The notes: generated by a model from the sequence alone, not told the origin. Shown: positions 11,676 through 23,713, counted from the first letter of the stretch. The stretch: 64,000 nt of DNA from Euonymus europaeus (GCA_963580455.1 OY756972.1:21095001-21159000); one strand, 5' to 3'. Translations and numbers: made by a program.

Positions 11676-11918
11676 AAAAATGGTTCGACGACACCTGAAG
11701 ATTTGTCATTTTTCATTTTTATTACTGAATCTTCAAACGTTACAGATCAGTAATCTAAAGTTTTTATTTGTTTTAGACTGGTCATTTTGAGTTACCATAT
11801 TAAAACAAATTAGAACAAATTAAAACTTTAAGTGAAGTGATTGATCTGTAACGTTTGAACATTTAACGACTAAAATGAAAATGATAAACTTTCGGTGACT
11901 AAAATGTACGTACCCCTT
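11676..11918. mobile_element. MITE family 2, copy B
   Basis: Same inverted-repeat layout as the copy at 9454-9733: CTTCAAACGTTACAGATCAG in the left arm, and CTGTAACGTTTGAACATTTA in the right. Internal sequence is shorter. No coding capacity. Confidence 0.7.
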
Positions 11919-11933
11919 TCTAAATACATTACC

Positions 11934-12353
11934 CCACGTTTGGTTGAAGGAGAGAATGAGTTTGAGATGAGCTGAACATGAGCTTATTAAGAGAGGGAGA
12001 ATAAAGAGGGGTGAATGAGTCTAAAGATAAAATTTTGTATGTTTGGTTAATGTGAGAATGATCATGAGTTTTTGTTTGAATTGATTGTAATAAAGATAAA
12101 AATATTATATCATCATTTTTTAATAAATTGATAATTTTATATGATTTTAATTGAATGATAAAATTGTTATTTTTTAAAAAAATTATTCTCCATGACGGGA
12201 GAATAGCCAAGCTCACAAATATTCTCCCTTTGTGGAGAATAGGGTCATGAGCTCATGCTCATGACTAATGTTTTATATAAATCAAACAAGAGAATAAGCT
12301 TTAACAAAACTCATTCCTTTACCTCATCCGCTATTCTCTCCAACAAAACGTGG
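11934..12353. mobile_element. MITE family 3 (hAT-like ends)
   Basis: About 420 bp. Left end CCACGTTTGGTTGAAGGAGAGAATGAG; reverse complement of the right end CCACGTTTTGTTGGAGAGAATAGCGGATGAG. No open frame. Directly abuts the inverted copy of MITE family 1. Confidence 0.7.
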
Positions 12354-12354
12354 A

Positions 12355-12650
12355 GTTAGTGACATGATCAATGACACTCGAGTATATAACCCAACAATCA
12401 TGTACATTAATCAACCCAACTACTTTTTTATTTTTCATATTATCCCTATCAAATTTACACCAAAATCAAGGTTGGGTCCCACATTTATTACAAAAAGTCA
12501 AGCCACATCATCATCCACATCACCAAAATACATATCTCAATACAACCACATCAACAAAACACATTTTTCAATACAATCACATCAATAAAACACGTATTTC
12601 AATACACATTTGTTAATCCATTAACTTTGCACCATTGCAATTGCTAATAT
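12355..12650 (-). mobile_element. MITE family 1, copy B (inverted, partial)
   Basis: Reverse-complement match to the copies at 2455 and 17037: it contains the complements of 'gtggcttgactttttgtaataaa' and 'gatgtggttgtattgagatatg', and ends in the complement of 'attgcaatggtgcaaagttaat'. The end away from this terminus is missing or replaced. Confidence 0.75.
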
Positions 12651-13619
12651 TATTACGAGCCAGAGAGGTGCATTTAATATACCTGACACGTATTCAATAT
12701 AACCACTTTTATTTTCAGCAAGATTTTCAGCAAATTTTGAACTTTCATTTATTACTCTCCATTTAATTTATAATATGATACAGTTAGCTCATCATTATAA
12801 TTTTAATTAAAGGATTGTAAAAATAAATATTTAAATAATTTAAAATATGTTTTAGAGTATTTGGTACTGATAAATGCTTATAAACTAAAAATATATATCT
12901 ATACTTATATGTATTCTTGCAGGAATCTCAGCATTCTCCTGGCGAGTCCCACGAGTACATGTACAGTGTTGCGACTGGTGTTGATGCCCAGTGATGAAAA
13001 ACGACGACGTTCTCCATGCATATGCACCCTGCGTGTCATCCTCCCCCACTACTCTCTCTTCTGTAAGATAACCGACTTTGTTCTGCGAGTAATCCCAATC
13101 GCGCGACTGGCTTCGTCGGGTGATTTGATCCTCCTCGCATAGATACGTTCTCTGCTTTGTTTAATCTAGGTTTACCCCGTGCTCCTCTCGACCCTCCGCT
13201 CATTTATCGATTCTCCGCATTGTCTCCTGGTCCGACTGCCTCGTGCTCCTCCGCCTCTGTGTTCCCTGGTTTGGGTGAATGGTCGCCAGTCTTCCTCTGT
13301 CTTTTGTCATCTATTGTTTTTTCATTATCTCGAGCCTGATTGGGGCTTCTCACTCTGGCTGCTTTGGTAAGGGGGAAACCTACAGAGAATAAGAAGCACC
13401 ACTCTTGCATTCGGTGAAGGCAGAGGCTCCCGTCCACAGAAATGGTTAGCTTCTTTCCATTTCGTCACTATTTGCTTATTGGGTCTTCGTCTTTTTCATT
13501 AAAAGAAGTGTTCCTTTTGTGTTTCCGTTCTTTGTTATTAGGGATCTGAGTTCTGGGAAATTTACCAACAAATATGTTTCAGTTGACAGTGTGTGTATTT
13601 CAAAACTTGTATTGTATAG

Positions 13620-13856
13620 GGACGGTATGGACCTTAGTGGCGCATATTATCACAGCACGGATAGGATCAGGAGTGCTATCTCTGGCATGGAGTCTGGCTC
13701 AACTTGGGTGGATTGCAGGTCATGTAGCTATGTTGGCTTTTGCATCAATCACCCTCATTTCTGCATTCCTTCTCTGCAACTGATATAAATCTCCTGATCC
13801 TGAACATGGGCCAACAAGAAATCGCACCTACCTTGCTACTGTTGAGATGAATTTGG
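13620..13856 (+). pseudogene. Amino-acid permease (AAP family) exon fragment
   Basis: Starts after an AG acceptor and reads GTVWTLVAHIITA, then RIGSGVLSLAWSLAQLGWIAG, the first transmembrane region of AAP-type proton/amino-acid symporters. It continues through a second hydrophobic segment to YKSPDPEHGPTRNRTY and ends at a GT donor after EMNLG. An in-frame TGA stands where the family normally has Cys or Asp just before YKSPDP. No other AAP exons were found. It is therefore a nonfunctional single-exon fragment, plausibly captured with the KCBP pieces downstream. Confidence 0.85.
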
Positions 13857-15105
13857 GTAACTCTGATTTAGCCCCTTTGGTAGTTCGGTTTGCCTGTGGT
13901 TACTCATTAATAGGTTCCATCTTTGGTAGTTCGGTGTGCCCAGTTTCAATGGTCAACATAAACTAAACAAATACACCTTATCTCCCACTGTTGTGCTTAG
14001 TGTTTATAATACTATGATAAATAAAAACTGAGGCACTCTTGCCTGCGTTGTGTATGTCAACGACTGTTATTGCCCTTGGTAGACAATTGCTAGGTAATCA
14101 AGTCTCTGTAGATACCTAACCTAGATAAGCCTTAATGCATTGCCCTTTTGTTTTAGCCTTTGTCAAAGGTCTATCTTGGTACCACCAATGTCTTGGGAGA
14201 CACATTCTGGGACTTCCTAAATCATTCTTTATTAATACCCTACAAATGGCATGTAGGTCAAAACAACACAAATGAGTTCATTAAATAGACTATATGATGC
14301 TATATATGACTGGTTTTTTTCCATTTAAGGAGCTTCTGATTAGGAAAGGCTACTTGCATATTCAATTATTGAAAAATTGCTCGACCTGAAACTATAATTG
14401 CTGCAGAATTCAGGTTAAGCTGCAAACAAGAGTGGTGGCTTTGAAAGATGGCAAGAACCATGCCACTACTGTCAGAATGAACCAACCAAGAGGTTTGCCT
14501 TCATCAAAAACAGCTCTACAAGTTAATATTCTTTTTAAGGACTTAATTGCTCAACTGTATTATTTGGGGTGGAAGTATCCTCTTTCCTTCCATTTGTTCA
14601 ACTAAATTTATTTTATTTGCAGTTTAAGATTGGAGTTGTTGTGCTGGTATAAACAATTTTCATGTTAAAAGGTATTTTTATCTGTATGATATATGATCAA
14701 AGAGGGATGGTTTTAGGTGCTGAAAGTTGAATTCATTTCCTATTTGAGATCAAACAGAATTCGGACACAACTGGAACAGAATAAGTCCTTTATCAACTAC
14801 CTTGATATTCAAGATTGCATTAGACTCTAAGGTTGGTTACTCTTTTTTAAAAATTAAGTGTTGATTTCTTCTTTATGATTACGTGTGCTGCATTCGTTTT
14901 AGAAGACTGCTAGAATGTTTGATATATAAGCAATCAAACTACTGTTCACAAAACGCTCAATAATCTTCTATAGATCTTCCACTGAACTGTATCAGGTAAT
15001 TCTTTCTCAGTTGGATACTCTGTGGTCCTTATTTTAAATTTCTCTTTATGATTGATTGTGTTTTCTTCATCCTTCTAAGAAAAGAGGACACTATTTCTTG
15101 CCATA

Positions 15106-15665
15106 GATTTCCACACCACATTTCAAGAATTTTCAAAAGTTGTTTCTGCCTCAAAATCGCTTGATCCTGGGAATGGTATCTATCCTTGACCACCTTCTTG
15201 AATTTTTGTTATGTAAGTGTCGACTGACACTGCCATAAACAATTTTTTGTCACATAGAGGAGTATATCGGCTTAGATGATAACAAATACATTGGGGATTT
15301 GTTGGTGGATTTCAAGGCAGGTAGGATCGAAGTAAAGGAGAAATTTTGCACTGCAAACCAGCATGGAAGAAAAAGTTTTTTCACGAGTCTGATGGAGCTG
15401 TAGCCAACCCAATGTTTGTGTAACATTTCTTCATACTACCTTCTTAATTAAATTTTTTAACTCATGCATTTTTTTGGTCATGTTATTGCAGCTACAACAT
15501 GATTACATATTTGATAACTATCCAATTGGTATAGATGATGCTGTGCAGATATCTACATTGCAAATCTTAGTCGACATTGGATATGTAAACAACCCCGACA
15601 CATGCACGTTAGTAGAATCAATATGTATCTCCATCGGGTCCTCCATTTTCCTTGGCAACAATTAG
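15106..15665 (+). pseudogene. KCBP: Kinesin-like calmodulin-binding protein (KCBP/ZWICHEL) fragment
   Basis: Three exon-like pieces read as the FERM part of the plant MyTH4-FERM kinesin KCBP. About 15106..15176 contains SKVVSASKSLDPGN before a GT donor. About 15259..15419 contains EEYIGLDDNKYIGDLLVDFK and, after frame changes, a KKKFFHESD..ANPMFV block. About 15491..15605 reads LQLQHDYIFDNYPIGIDDAV, followed by QISTLQILVDIGYVN. The frame changes and the missing remainder (MyTH4, motor and calmodulin-binding parts) make it a pseudogene fragment. Introns are retained, so it is a genomic capture or duplication and not a retrocopy. Flanking sequence 14400-15100 may hold further degenerate KCBP exons. 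Confidence 0.8.
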
Positions 15666-17036
15666 GTATGTATTCGTGTGTCGAAATACTACTTATGCTC
15701 ATTTGGCTGGTACCTACCATTGAAAATTACTTCTCCTCATTTGGCTTCTTCTCATTGTGAATATCAATAACTGCATTTTTCTTCTCATTCTTTTATGTTT
15801 CTAAAAATGGGTGCTTTAGAGAATTTATGCTTCTGAAAATGGATCCTTCACTTATATTTGTGCTTGCTCCCATGGTTCAGGACTCCAGCTCCTCCCTCAA
15901 CTGTAATGTTAATAACTAGACAGCCCAGCTATACACCAGCACCACAACATTAGTAGTTGAATAGTCCTGTGTTTCTTCAATTTACTCTCATTTAATTTGG
16001 GCTCACCTTTTATTTTTATGTTGAGTACATTTTAGACTTCTTCAAATCGGTAATGTGCTTTTCAATAATGATTTCTTTGATTATACCAACCCATGTGCTT
16101 TCATGCAGATTTCTGTAATCGTGGAAAGACAGCTATTGCTATCAAACCAAAAGCAAATGAACTCAAGGGCCACCTCTGAGAGTGAGACGTTGTATTGTGT
16201 CTTAGTATTTTTCATTTGTTTCGTTCTTCTAGCGCTCTGATGAAACATTCAGAGTCCCAGTTATATAAATATTAGTGTTTGTGGTTTGTAAGAAATATAT
16301 GTGCACAAAACACAAATTGATTTGCCTATAAATATCAGTGTTTGGTTTGACTCTTATGAAATGTAAGAGTTCCAAATTATCTACAGTACTTTGTTATCAT
16401 GCCATTGTCATCCTATAAGAAGTGAAAAAGGAAGCAATATTATATGCATGAGAAAGATAGCTGATAGACAATGTTGTTATGTCATCGTTGACATGGTGTT
16501 GCAGACTTGCAGTTGTATATGGAAAGCTTATTGAGGCAGCTTACACAATTGCGTCTTACCTCTCCTGTCCACTATTTTAACACTATTATATGGAAAGCCA
16601 GTCCCGTAGAGAGTATATATTTAACTACTGGAGTTACAAAAGCCTCGGAGCGAAGCCCGGGCTTTACCCTAGTTTACTATAAATTTAGAACTTATGCTGT
16701 GAATAATATAAGATTAGCTACAACAACAATACATTTATCCCTTTTCTATTAAAATTAAAATTGGATCTCATCCCCTTTACACAAAAAATTAAGTTATAAA
16801 TTAATCCATATCAACAAAATACATACAGAGGCACATGAGCAAAACATAAATCTCTATACATTATTCATTCCTCATATTAACAAATATTGTCGGCCTTTAC
16901 AGTTCTCAATAAAACTACACTAAAATGAATACTGATTTCATCTCTATTATACAAAAATCAAGACATATAATTAATCACATCAACAAAATACATCTATCAA
17001 TACATCAGTCCAACAACTCCATAATCTCCTCCCCCA

Positions 17037-17430
17037 AAATTAGGGCAATTGCAATGGTGCAAAGTTAATAGGCCAACAAAGTTAATGCGTTTTGCTGATG
17101 TGGCTGTATTGAAAAGTGTGTTTTGTTGGTGTGGTTGTATTGAGATATGTATTTTGGTGATGTGGCTGATGATGTGGCTTGACTTTTTGTAATAAAGGTG
17201 GGACGCAGCCTTGATTTTGGTGTAAATTTGATGGGGATAGTACGAAAGATAAGAAAATAGTTGGGTTGAATAATAGTTTTGTATTGAAAGATGTATTTTG
17301 CTGATATGACAGTATTGAAATATGTGTTATATTGATTTGATTGTATTGAAAATTATATTTTTATGAAATAGATGTGTGACCCAAAAATAAAATTATTGGG
17401 CCATTAAATCTTTAACCATTGTGGTCGCCT
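17037..17430 (+). mobile_element. MITE family 1, copy C
   Basis: Near-collinear with the copy at 2455-2850 over its whole length. Left end GGGCAATTGCAATGGTGCAAAG; the right end carries the complement CACAATGGTTAAAGATTTAATGGCCC. It sits directly upstream of the LDAP promoter region. A diverged, inverted relative may occupy 16740-16990. Confidence 0.8.
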
Positions 17431-17642
17431 AAACCATTCACTCTGCACAATACAGCCCTGTCAAACAACTCACACGTACAGGTAAACACACGTACGCGGT
17501 TCTTGTGCAAAGCAAACTTAGCCTGTAAGTCTAAGAAGTCAAACGTGTCCACGCGGACTTCACGTTTACCAACCAAAACAACGGACGCGTTCACACCGGT
17601 TTCTTTTTTCGCGATCTACAACTACCATGTAATACGGCCCTC

Positions 17643-17649
17643 TATATAA
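17643..17649 (+). promoter_or_regulatory. TATA box of the REF/SRPP (LDAP) gene
   Basis: TATATAA about 120 bases upstream of the start codon at 17766, leaving room for a short 5' UTR. The preceding 200 bases hold several ACGT-core motifs (acacgtac, tccacgcgg). Confidence 0.6.
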
Positions 17650-17765
17650 CATTTCGCAGACCTCTTCAAATCTCTCCATCAAAACCCTCGTTAGATTCGT
17701 TCCCGTTTGTTTGTTCAATTTGAAGGAAAAAAGCCTTTGATTTGTGTGAGAAGATTTCCTTGATC

Positions 17766-19549
17766 ATGGCCGACAGAGATTCGACTGAGCAGCAGCTACA
17801 ACAACCATTGTTGGTAAGCTTTCCTTCGTTTCTATACGTTTATGTTCGTTTCGATTTCGTGAAGATCTAGTAGTTTTTAGGGTTTAATTTTATTGATTTT
17901 TCTGTTTCTTCGAATTTTATTTTGTTGATGGGAGTTCGGTTCTTTCTTTCTTTTTTGCGATTTTTGATTATATTGTATGATTTGTTGAATTTTTTGTTTT
18001 GTTTTGGTGGATGAAGACTAGGGAGGAGGAAGAGAGGTTGAAGCACCTAGACTTCGTGGAAGTGGCTGCACTGCACACGATTAAGTACTTCTCTAACCTT
18101 TACGGTTTCGCCAAGGAGAAGTCTGGTCCTTTGAAGCCCGGCGTTGAGACCGTCGAGGGCACAGTCAAAAGCGTTGTTGGACCCGTTCATGAAAAATACC
18201 ACGGTGTTCCAATTGATGTGCTCAAGTATGTTGATCGTAAGGTCAGAAATTATGCTCCTTTGGTTTTGGATTTCTTGAAACAGCTTTAATTATTCACTTT
18301 AAAAATTATGTTTGTGATTTCTATGGGGAGCGTTTGTTGCTGTTGTTGTTCTATGTTTCCCTGACTTTATTTTGTTTTCCTTGTATTGATTTGGAGATTG
18401 GATACTGTTTTATTTGGATTTCTTTTAGATCATAGAGAGGACTTTAAGTGTTTTGAGAGTAGGGCTCTTAGGATGTCTGTGATAAAAACAGGAATCTATA
18501 ACTGTTTAACAAAGATAATTTGTGTTCCCTGTTTAAAGGGTGGATTAGTGGAAGACTGGAAGGGGATTTGTACTTTCAATATACGTATTGGGTGGTTTAC
18601 GTTCCTTAGCTACACCTCAAATGCTGTATCCTGTGTTTTGCACGATATGAATTAGTTTCACTCTTTTACTCTGACCTTTTCCATCGTTGTTCATTGATTT
18701 CTTCATCTGAAGGACCATTTACCCTAACATTTTCACTTATGGCCAGTGAATGATGGTATGAAAGTAAATTTGGAGAATTTTTTTTTGGTGTAGGGCTTGT
18801 ATTAGTACATATTTAACAGATTAAGGGGTTGTGGGTACCATGGCAAGGTGATCTTTTCAGGGCTCATGGGTTTATGATGGCATCAACTGCACAAATCTGT
18901 CTAATAATCCATATCTGAATGTACTTCTCATAGTCAAAAGTTTAGCTGTTGACTGCTATACTCATGAAAGCCATCATTTATTCTTTTGGTGTCCTCTTTT
19001 CTACAGTCATTGGCAGAGTCTTCAGCTGTAATGCTGTATGGATCTACTGGTAGTTTGATTATTTTGTTTATCCAGAGCACATTATAAGTATAATTTCCGT
19101 GATTGCAGGTTGGTGAATCTGTAACTGGATTGGACCGTCATGTGCCCCCAGTCATCAAGCAAGTCTCAGCTCAAGCCTTCTTGGCAGCTCGAAAGGCGCC
19201 TACTCTAGCTGGCAATGTAGCTTCTGAGGTTCAGCGTACCGGTGTGAAAGACACTGCCACCGGACTAGCAATAACGATGTACTCAAAATATGAGCCCACT
19301 GCCAAGGAGATCTACAATAAGTATGAGCCTAAGGCTGAACAGTTTGCCGCATCTGTCTGGCACAAGCTTAATCAGCTCCCACTCTTCCCTCAGGTAGCTG
19401 AGATTGTTTTACCTACAGCAGCATATTGTGCTGAGAAGTATAACCAAACTGTTGTTAGCACTGCCGAGAAAGGATACAGCGTGTCTTCATATTTGCCTTT
19501 GGTGCCTACCGAGAAGATTGCCAAGGTGTTCAGTGAGCAAGAGGTTTAA
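17766..19549 (+). CDS. LDAP: REF/SRPP-like small rubber particle / lipid-droplet-associated protein (LDAP)
   Basis: Exons 17766..17813, 18017..18241 and 19109..19549, all junctions phase 0, giving 237 aa. The product belongs to the rubber elongation factor/small rubber particle protein family, which coats lipid droplets in ordinary plants and supports droplet accumulation, growth and stress tolerance. Exon 2 carries the family block [20 protein letters not shown], then [20 protein letters not shown]. The exon 2/3 join restores [18 protein letters not shown]. Exon 3 has paired [20 protein letters not shown] repeats and the [11 protein letters not shown] tail. There is no signal peptide or long membrane segment, as expected for peripheral droplet proteins. 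Intron 2 is 867 bp. The gene appears intact. By position it corresponds to Arabidopsis LDAP3 (At3g05500). Confidence 0.95.
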
Positions 19550-20488
19550 CCACTGCCTTTGGTCTCAAACTGAGGTTGCATTAGTATTGTTTGTTCTAAG
19601 ATGAATTGGGACAATCCATGGTGTTTTATGGTTTAATGGTGTTTTCTTTATGTGTTTGTGTGTGTGAAATGTAATGTCCATATTTATAAGGTTATGGTGG
19701 TTGAATATCTATTTTGTGCAACTCCGACCAGATTTTCCTCTCTTGCCCATCTATCTTGTTTCGTATTGACATTGTTCATCTTATATCATTCTAGTTTTTT
19801 TTCTCATTTTAATTTATGTTTATAGGTCGACAAAATCTTAGGTTGGTTACTGATCTACGGGAACTTTTCTTTACCGATTAGGATATATTATTGCCTATTG
19901 TCATCGACAGTTGAGTGTATCCCCATTCTGCGGGGAGAGGACTATTCAGTGAACTATTCACTGCAGAGTTCGAAGTGGGCAATATTTGAGCCGTAAATTA
20001 TTTATTTTTTAATATTCATGAAAAAAATGAAGGGGACAGAACAAAGTACTTGAATCTCTGGACTCTGAAGGTTTCTTTTAAGCCATACTGGCTAAATAGT
20101 ATTTTCCAGCTGAATCCGATTTTTGATGAATTAACAGGTTTCTAGTGGACTGTTTTTGAAATTTTAGCTCTTATATCAGCCTTCAACAGCTTAGATTACT
20201 TCAATTGATTTTTCTCATTAGCTGCTTTAGTCTCCTGAAGATTATGCAGCAACAGGAGATTGTCCAGTTTCCATTAGTTAAGTAGTGCAACTAATGGGGT
20301 TAGGTTGTCTAGGTTTCCACTTTCACTTAATTTTCACGTTGCAGCAGACAGCAGTTGACAAAAAAATAGTCGCTGGATCAAGATTCTATGGTGTATCATT
20401 GGATAAGTGAGAGCATCCTCAACTCAGCATCTCCTTCTATGGAAAGTCACTGAATTCTTTTATACTTTCTTCTATGACTACCAACAAG
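19550..20488. other. LDAP 3' region and intergenic; no gene seen
   Basis: T-rich 3' UTR-like sequence, then spacer. Short frames on both strands have no family resemblance. Confidence 0.55.
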
Positions 20489-20496
20489 CCCTCTAG

Positions 20497-21029
20497 CAAT
20501 GTTTTTAATACCGTGCCGGTCATCGAACCGGTGTGATGACCGGTTCACGGTTCAACCGACCGGCACAGGTAAAACAGAGTTATTTTGACACTTCATAAAT
20601 AAATAAGAAATATAAAATATTTCATATTTACTTTAAGAACACAAACTAAACTTATAAAGTATGTTATAAGATTTGAAGTTTTGTTGTGTTGTAAATTCAC
20701 CTATACCAACAATCAAAATATCACATAATTTTCACATTACTAGATATAGAATGTGGACTCCACCTCTTTATTATGCAATACAGCCACCGTCACTTTTGAA
20801 TATCACATAATTTTCACATTATTAAAATATAGAACGTGGGCCCACCTCTTTAATATGCAATACAGCCGCCATCCCATCAAAAGTGACACTGCATAACGGC
20901 CATCCTTTTCTCCATAAAAATAGACAAAAAGCGGGATTTTTAACCAAAACCGGATTCACCGGTTAAATTTTGCCTGCCGGACCGGACAGGCCACCGGTTC
21001 GACCGGCCGGTCCGGCTCCAAAAACATTG
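20497..21029. mobile_element. hAT-type MITE with perfect 8-bp target-site duplication
   Basis: Ends CAATGTTTTTAATACCG and, complemented, CAATGTTTTTGGAGCCG. It is flanked by identical CCCTCTAG at 20489-20496 and 21030-21037. Both subterminal regions are dense in ACCGG/CCGGT motifs, probably transposase-binding repeats. Noncoding, 533 bp. Confidence 0.92.
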
Positions 21030-21037
21030 CCCTCTAG

Positions 21038-21622
21038 GATCGGTATATATAGCGAGTTATTTCTACCCCGTTTATAAGAATATGTTCCAGACCCGTGTCC
21101 AAGTATTTGTTTTCTTAGGATTCCATTTATCTCATCACACTGTTGATCGTTCAAAATGCCAACAGCTTTTCTTTTTTAATGCTCTACAATGTCATGGTTT
21201 TGGAATTTTTACTCAGATTTTATATCTGGTTTCATCGCTTAATGACTTACAAGGCTGTCAATTAACATGATATGCGATGCAGGAACTTCGGAGAAAACTT
21301 CCATACCCTATTCCCATGGCACAGTACTTTACAATTCAGTCTAACGAGAAACATGCAAACGGAGCTTCGAATAGGGAAACTGACTAGAGAATGGCGAATG
21401 CTTGAGCTGTGTTCTCTCTTCAAACACGAAATCGGATTGCCGAGATTCCGAATACCTGTTGCTGATAGAGTCCCTTTCCCTTTCTCTCGTTATTGGTATG
21501 CAGGTTGTGTATATATAGCAGTAGTGGTTACTGGTTAAATTAGTTTGTACTGTCCTTTTAACACTTTCCTTTGGATATTGTGTCGACTCTTAATTTAGGG
21601 ATATAAAAACGAAAATAAAAAA
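21038..21622. other. Intergenic; unrecognised open stretch at 21272-21538
   Basis: The open stretch (88 codons, plus strand) contains ELRIGKLTREWRMLELCSLF and could be a captured exon, but I recognise no family and see no splice context. Nothing else found. Confidence 0.35.
21611..21621 (-). terminator. RNA polymerase III terminator of tRNA-Glu
   Basis: On the minus strand a run of six T followed by A and four more T begins two bases after the tRNA 3' end, the standard pol III stop signal. Confidence 0.8.
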
Positions 21623-21694
21623 TTCCGTTGCCGGGAATCGAACCCGGGTCTCCTGGGTGAAAGCCAGATATCCTAACCGCTGGACGACAACGGA
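21623..21694 (-). tRNA. tRNA-Glu (TTC)
   Basis: On the minus strand the 72-nt gene folds as a cloverleaf: acceptor TCCGTTG pairs with CAACGGA, the D arm contains AGCGGTTAGG, and the anticodon loop CTTTCAC between TCTGG and CCAGG gives anticodon TTC. The T arm has GGTTCGATTCC, matching the internal B box. No CCA is encoded, as usual in nuclear tRNA genes. It looks functional. Confidence 0.97.
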
Positions 21695-22005
21695 TTGTTG
21701 GCTATAATACCCCCATTAATTATAAGTATCGTTTTTGGGGATGGGGCAGCCATAAAACACATGCAATGGATTTTTTTACTAAAAATCATTGACAAATAGT
21801 TATCTACTTAAAAGAAAAATACATAAAAATATTGTTAAATACAACAAGATACCAATGATTAAGAAGGCTAGTTGTCTACATAGTCTCATGCGCCATAGCA
21901 TTGAAAAAAAAAAATACAACGCGTCCTGTAGTGATCATACTTCAATTTTTTAAGCATATATGCTCTTGAAACACACCTTTGGTACATCAATTCCAAGGAC
22001 AATAA

Positions 22006-22645
22006 GGGGTTGTTTGATTTTTAGAATAGTTTGAGTGGGAATGAGAATGAGATTTCGATTCTCACGTTTGGTATGTATAAAAACTGGGAATGAAAATGAG
22101 AATGAAATTGTGTTTTGTCCATTATGTTCTTCCTTTATAATTATGTATAATCAACATATTTCATTTGTGCATTTCTAATTATATATAATTAACAAATTAA
22201 AACAAAATGTAGTCAAAATTAACAAATTAAAATAAAATAGCAATATATTAATTAATATGCATTTCTAATTATATATAATTAACAAATTAAAAAAAATGTA
22301 ATTAAAATTAACAAATCATATAATTAACAAATTAAAATAAAATAGCAATATATTAATTAATATGAATTAATAACAATATGTTAATTAATATATCAATTAA
22401 TATAAATTAATAGAAATATATTAATTAATATTTAATTATGGTCAAAATTGTCATTTTGTTCTCATTCCATATGGAATGGGCTATTCTCACATAAAAATGG
22501 GGGGAATGAAAAAGTAGGAGAGATGGATGAAGGAATGGAATGAAGATTCTCTCAAAATTTAATCCAACCAATGAAAGAATGTCGTTATACTTCATTCCAC
22601 ATTCCATATATATTCTCTGCCAATTCCACAAATCAAACAGTCCTA
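22006..22645. mobile_element. MITE family 4 (hAT-like ends)
   Basis: Left end GGGGTTGTTTGATTTTTAG; complement of the right end TAGGACTGTTTGATTTGTGG. The inner sequence is AT-rich with repeated 'aattaacaaattaaaa' and 'atattaattaatat' units. Noncoding. The target duplication is not clear. Confidence 0.65.
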
Positions 22646-23713
22646 AAAGCTAGTATTTGAGTAGCACATATGTTTATTTGAGCAACCAACACTTATGTGC
22701 ACAAATTCCAACGACAATAAAAAGTAGAATTTGAACTAACCTTCTCATATGTTACTTTCCAGTACGGTTGTTGGGAAAAAAAAACCAACCAAAATGGAAT
22801 AATGATTTTTTTTTATATAAAATAATTTATATTTTTTTCATTGGAATAGACAAAAAATCAAATCGAAAAATTGACATATTGACTGAAAATCGCCTAAACG
22901 GTTTGACAAAAAATATGTTAAAAAACCGACCGAAACCAACCACAAACACCACTGCCTTTCAGGATCATTTCACCATCATTTAACTCTCTCTCTCTCTTTT
23001 TTTTTAATTTTTTACGAAAAGACCTCCATGTTTTCATTGCATTTAAAAATAAACTCATGTTCTTTTAATATTAAATAAATTCATAATATCCATATACATA
23101 ATTTGTAGAGCATTTCAACCGATATATATTCTTTGAGCACAAAAATTGAATCAAACAGTCACAAGATTTCAATCAGTATATATGCTAGCATTTAAACCAA
23201 CAATGTATCAACGCTTACATGAGTTGAACGTCACAGTAATATTGGATTTTTAGGCGTATACATGGGAGGTCAACGGTGGCTTCACTTCGACTTTTGGTGC
23301 GACAATGTTGCAACTGCCTATAATGTCACAGTGGAACGCATTCTCAGAGAGAAGACGAAGGTAGCAGATGGTTTGGCCAAGAATGGTGTTGGCAGACAAA
23401 CATATTATTTAGTTATGCGGATGTAAAGGATAGTGGAGCTCAGGGCGCTTCTATTACATAGAACAGACTCTGAACCCAAACGTACAATTTTTTTCCCAAG
23501 AAGCCCACTCGAAGCCAAATGACCCAATATGATTGGGCCAAAAAATAGCCCACTGGAACAGGTCTTTCCCCAAATATACGCTCTTTTCTTTGGCAACAAG
23601 TAGAGGGGAGAAAAAAAATTAGAGAGTAAAATCCCATTTCTTCTACCAAAAAAAAAAAAAAAACCCCCCGCTGTCTCTGTGAAGTGTGAACTCGCTCAAG
23701 GAATCAATTGGCG
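22646..23713. other. Intergenic; possible LINE RNase H scrap; RPT5 5' region
   Basis: Frame at about 23306-23395 reads VTVERILREKTKVADGLAKN, resembling the end of the RNase H domain carried by plant LINE-type elements (..VADGLAK..). Only about 30 codons survive. The last 100 bases before 23714 are probably the RPT5 5' UTR. Confidence 0.4.

Larger units (their letters stand above)
12898..16673 (+). mobile_element. Candidate Helitron carrying two captured gene fragments
   Basis: The right end is Helitron-like: an imperfect GC-rich stem-loop (AGCCTCGG, loop AGCGAAG, CCCGGGCT) at about 16641-16663, followed a few bases later by terminal CTAGT at 16669-16673, then T. A possible left end is TC at 12898 (TCTATACTTATATG) preceded by A, which would give the expected insertion between A and T. 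Inside, on the same strand, lie an amino-acid permease exon and KCBP exons, which come from unrelated genes. No Rep/helicase is seen, so it would be nonautonomous. The right end is moderately supported; the left end is a guess. Confidence 0.4.

Noticed and set aside
21272..21538. Open stretch considered as an exon of a gene ending at the tRNA
   Set aside because: No partner exon, no family match, and no clear splice sites in frame.
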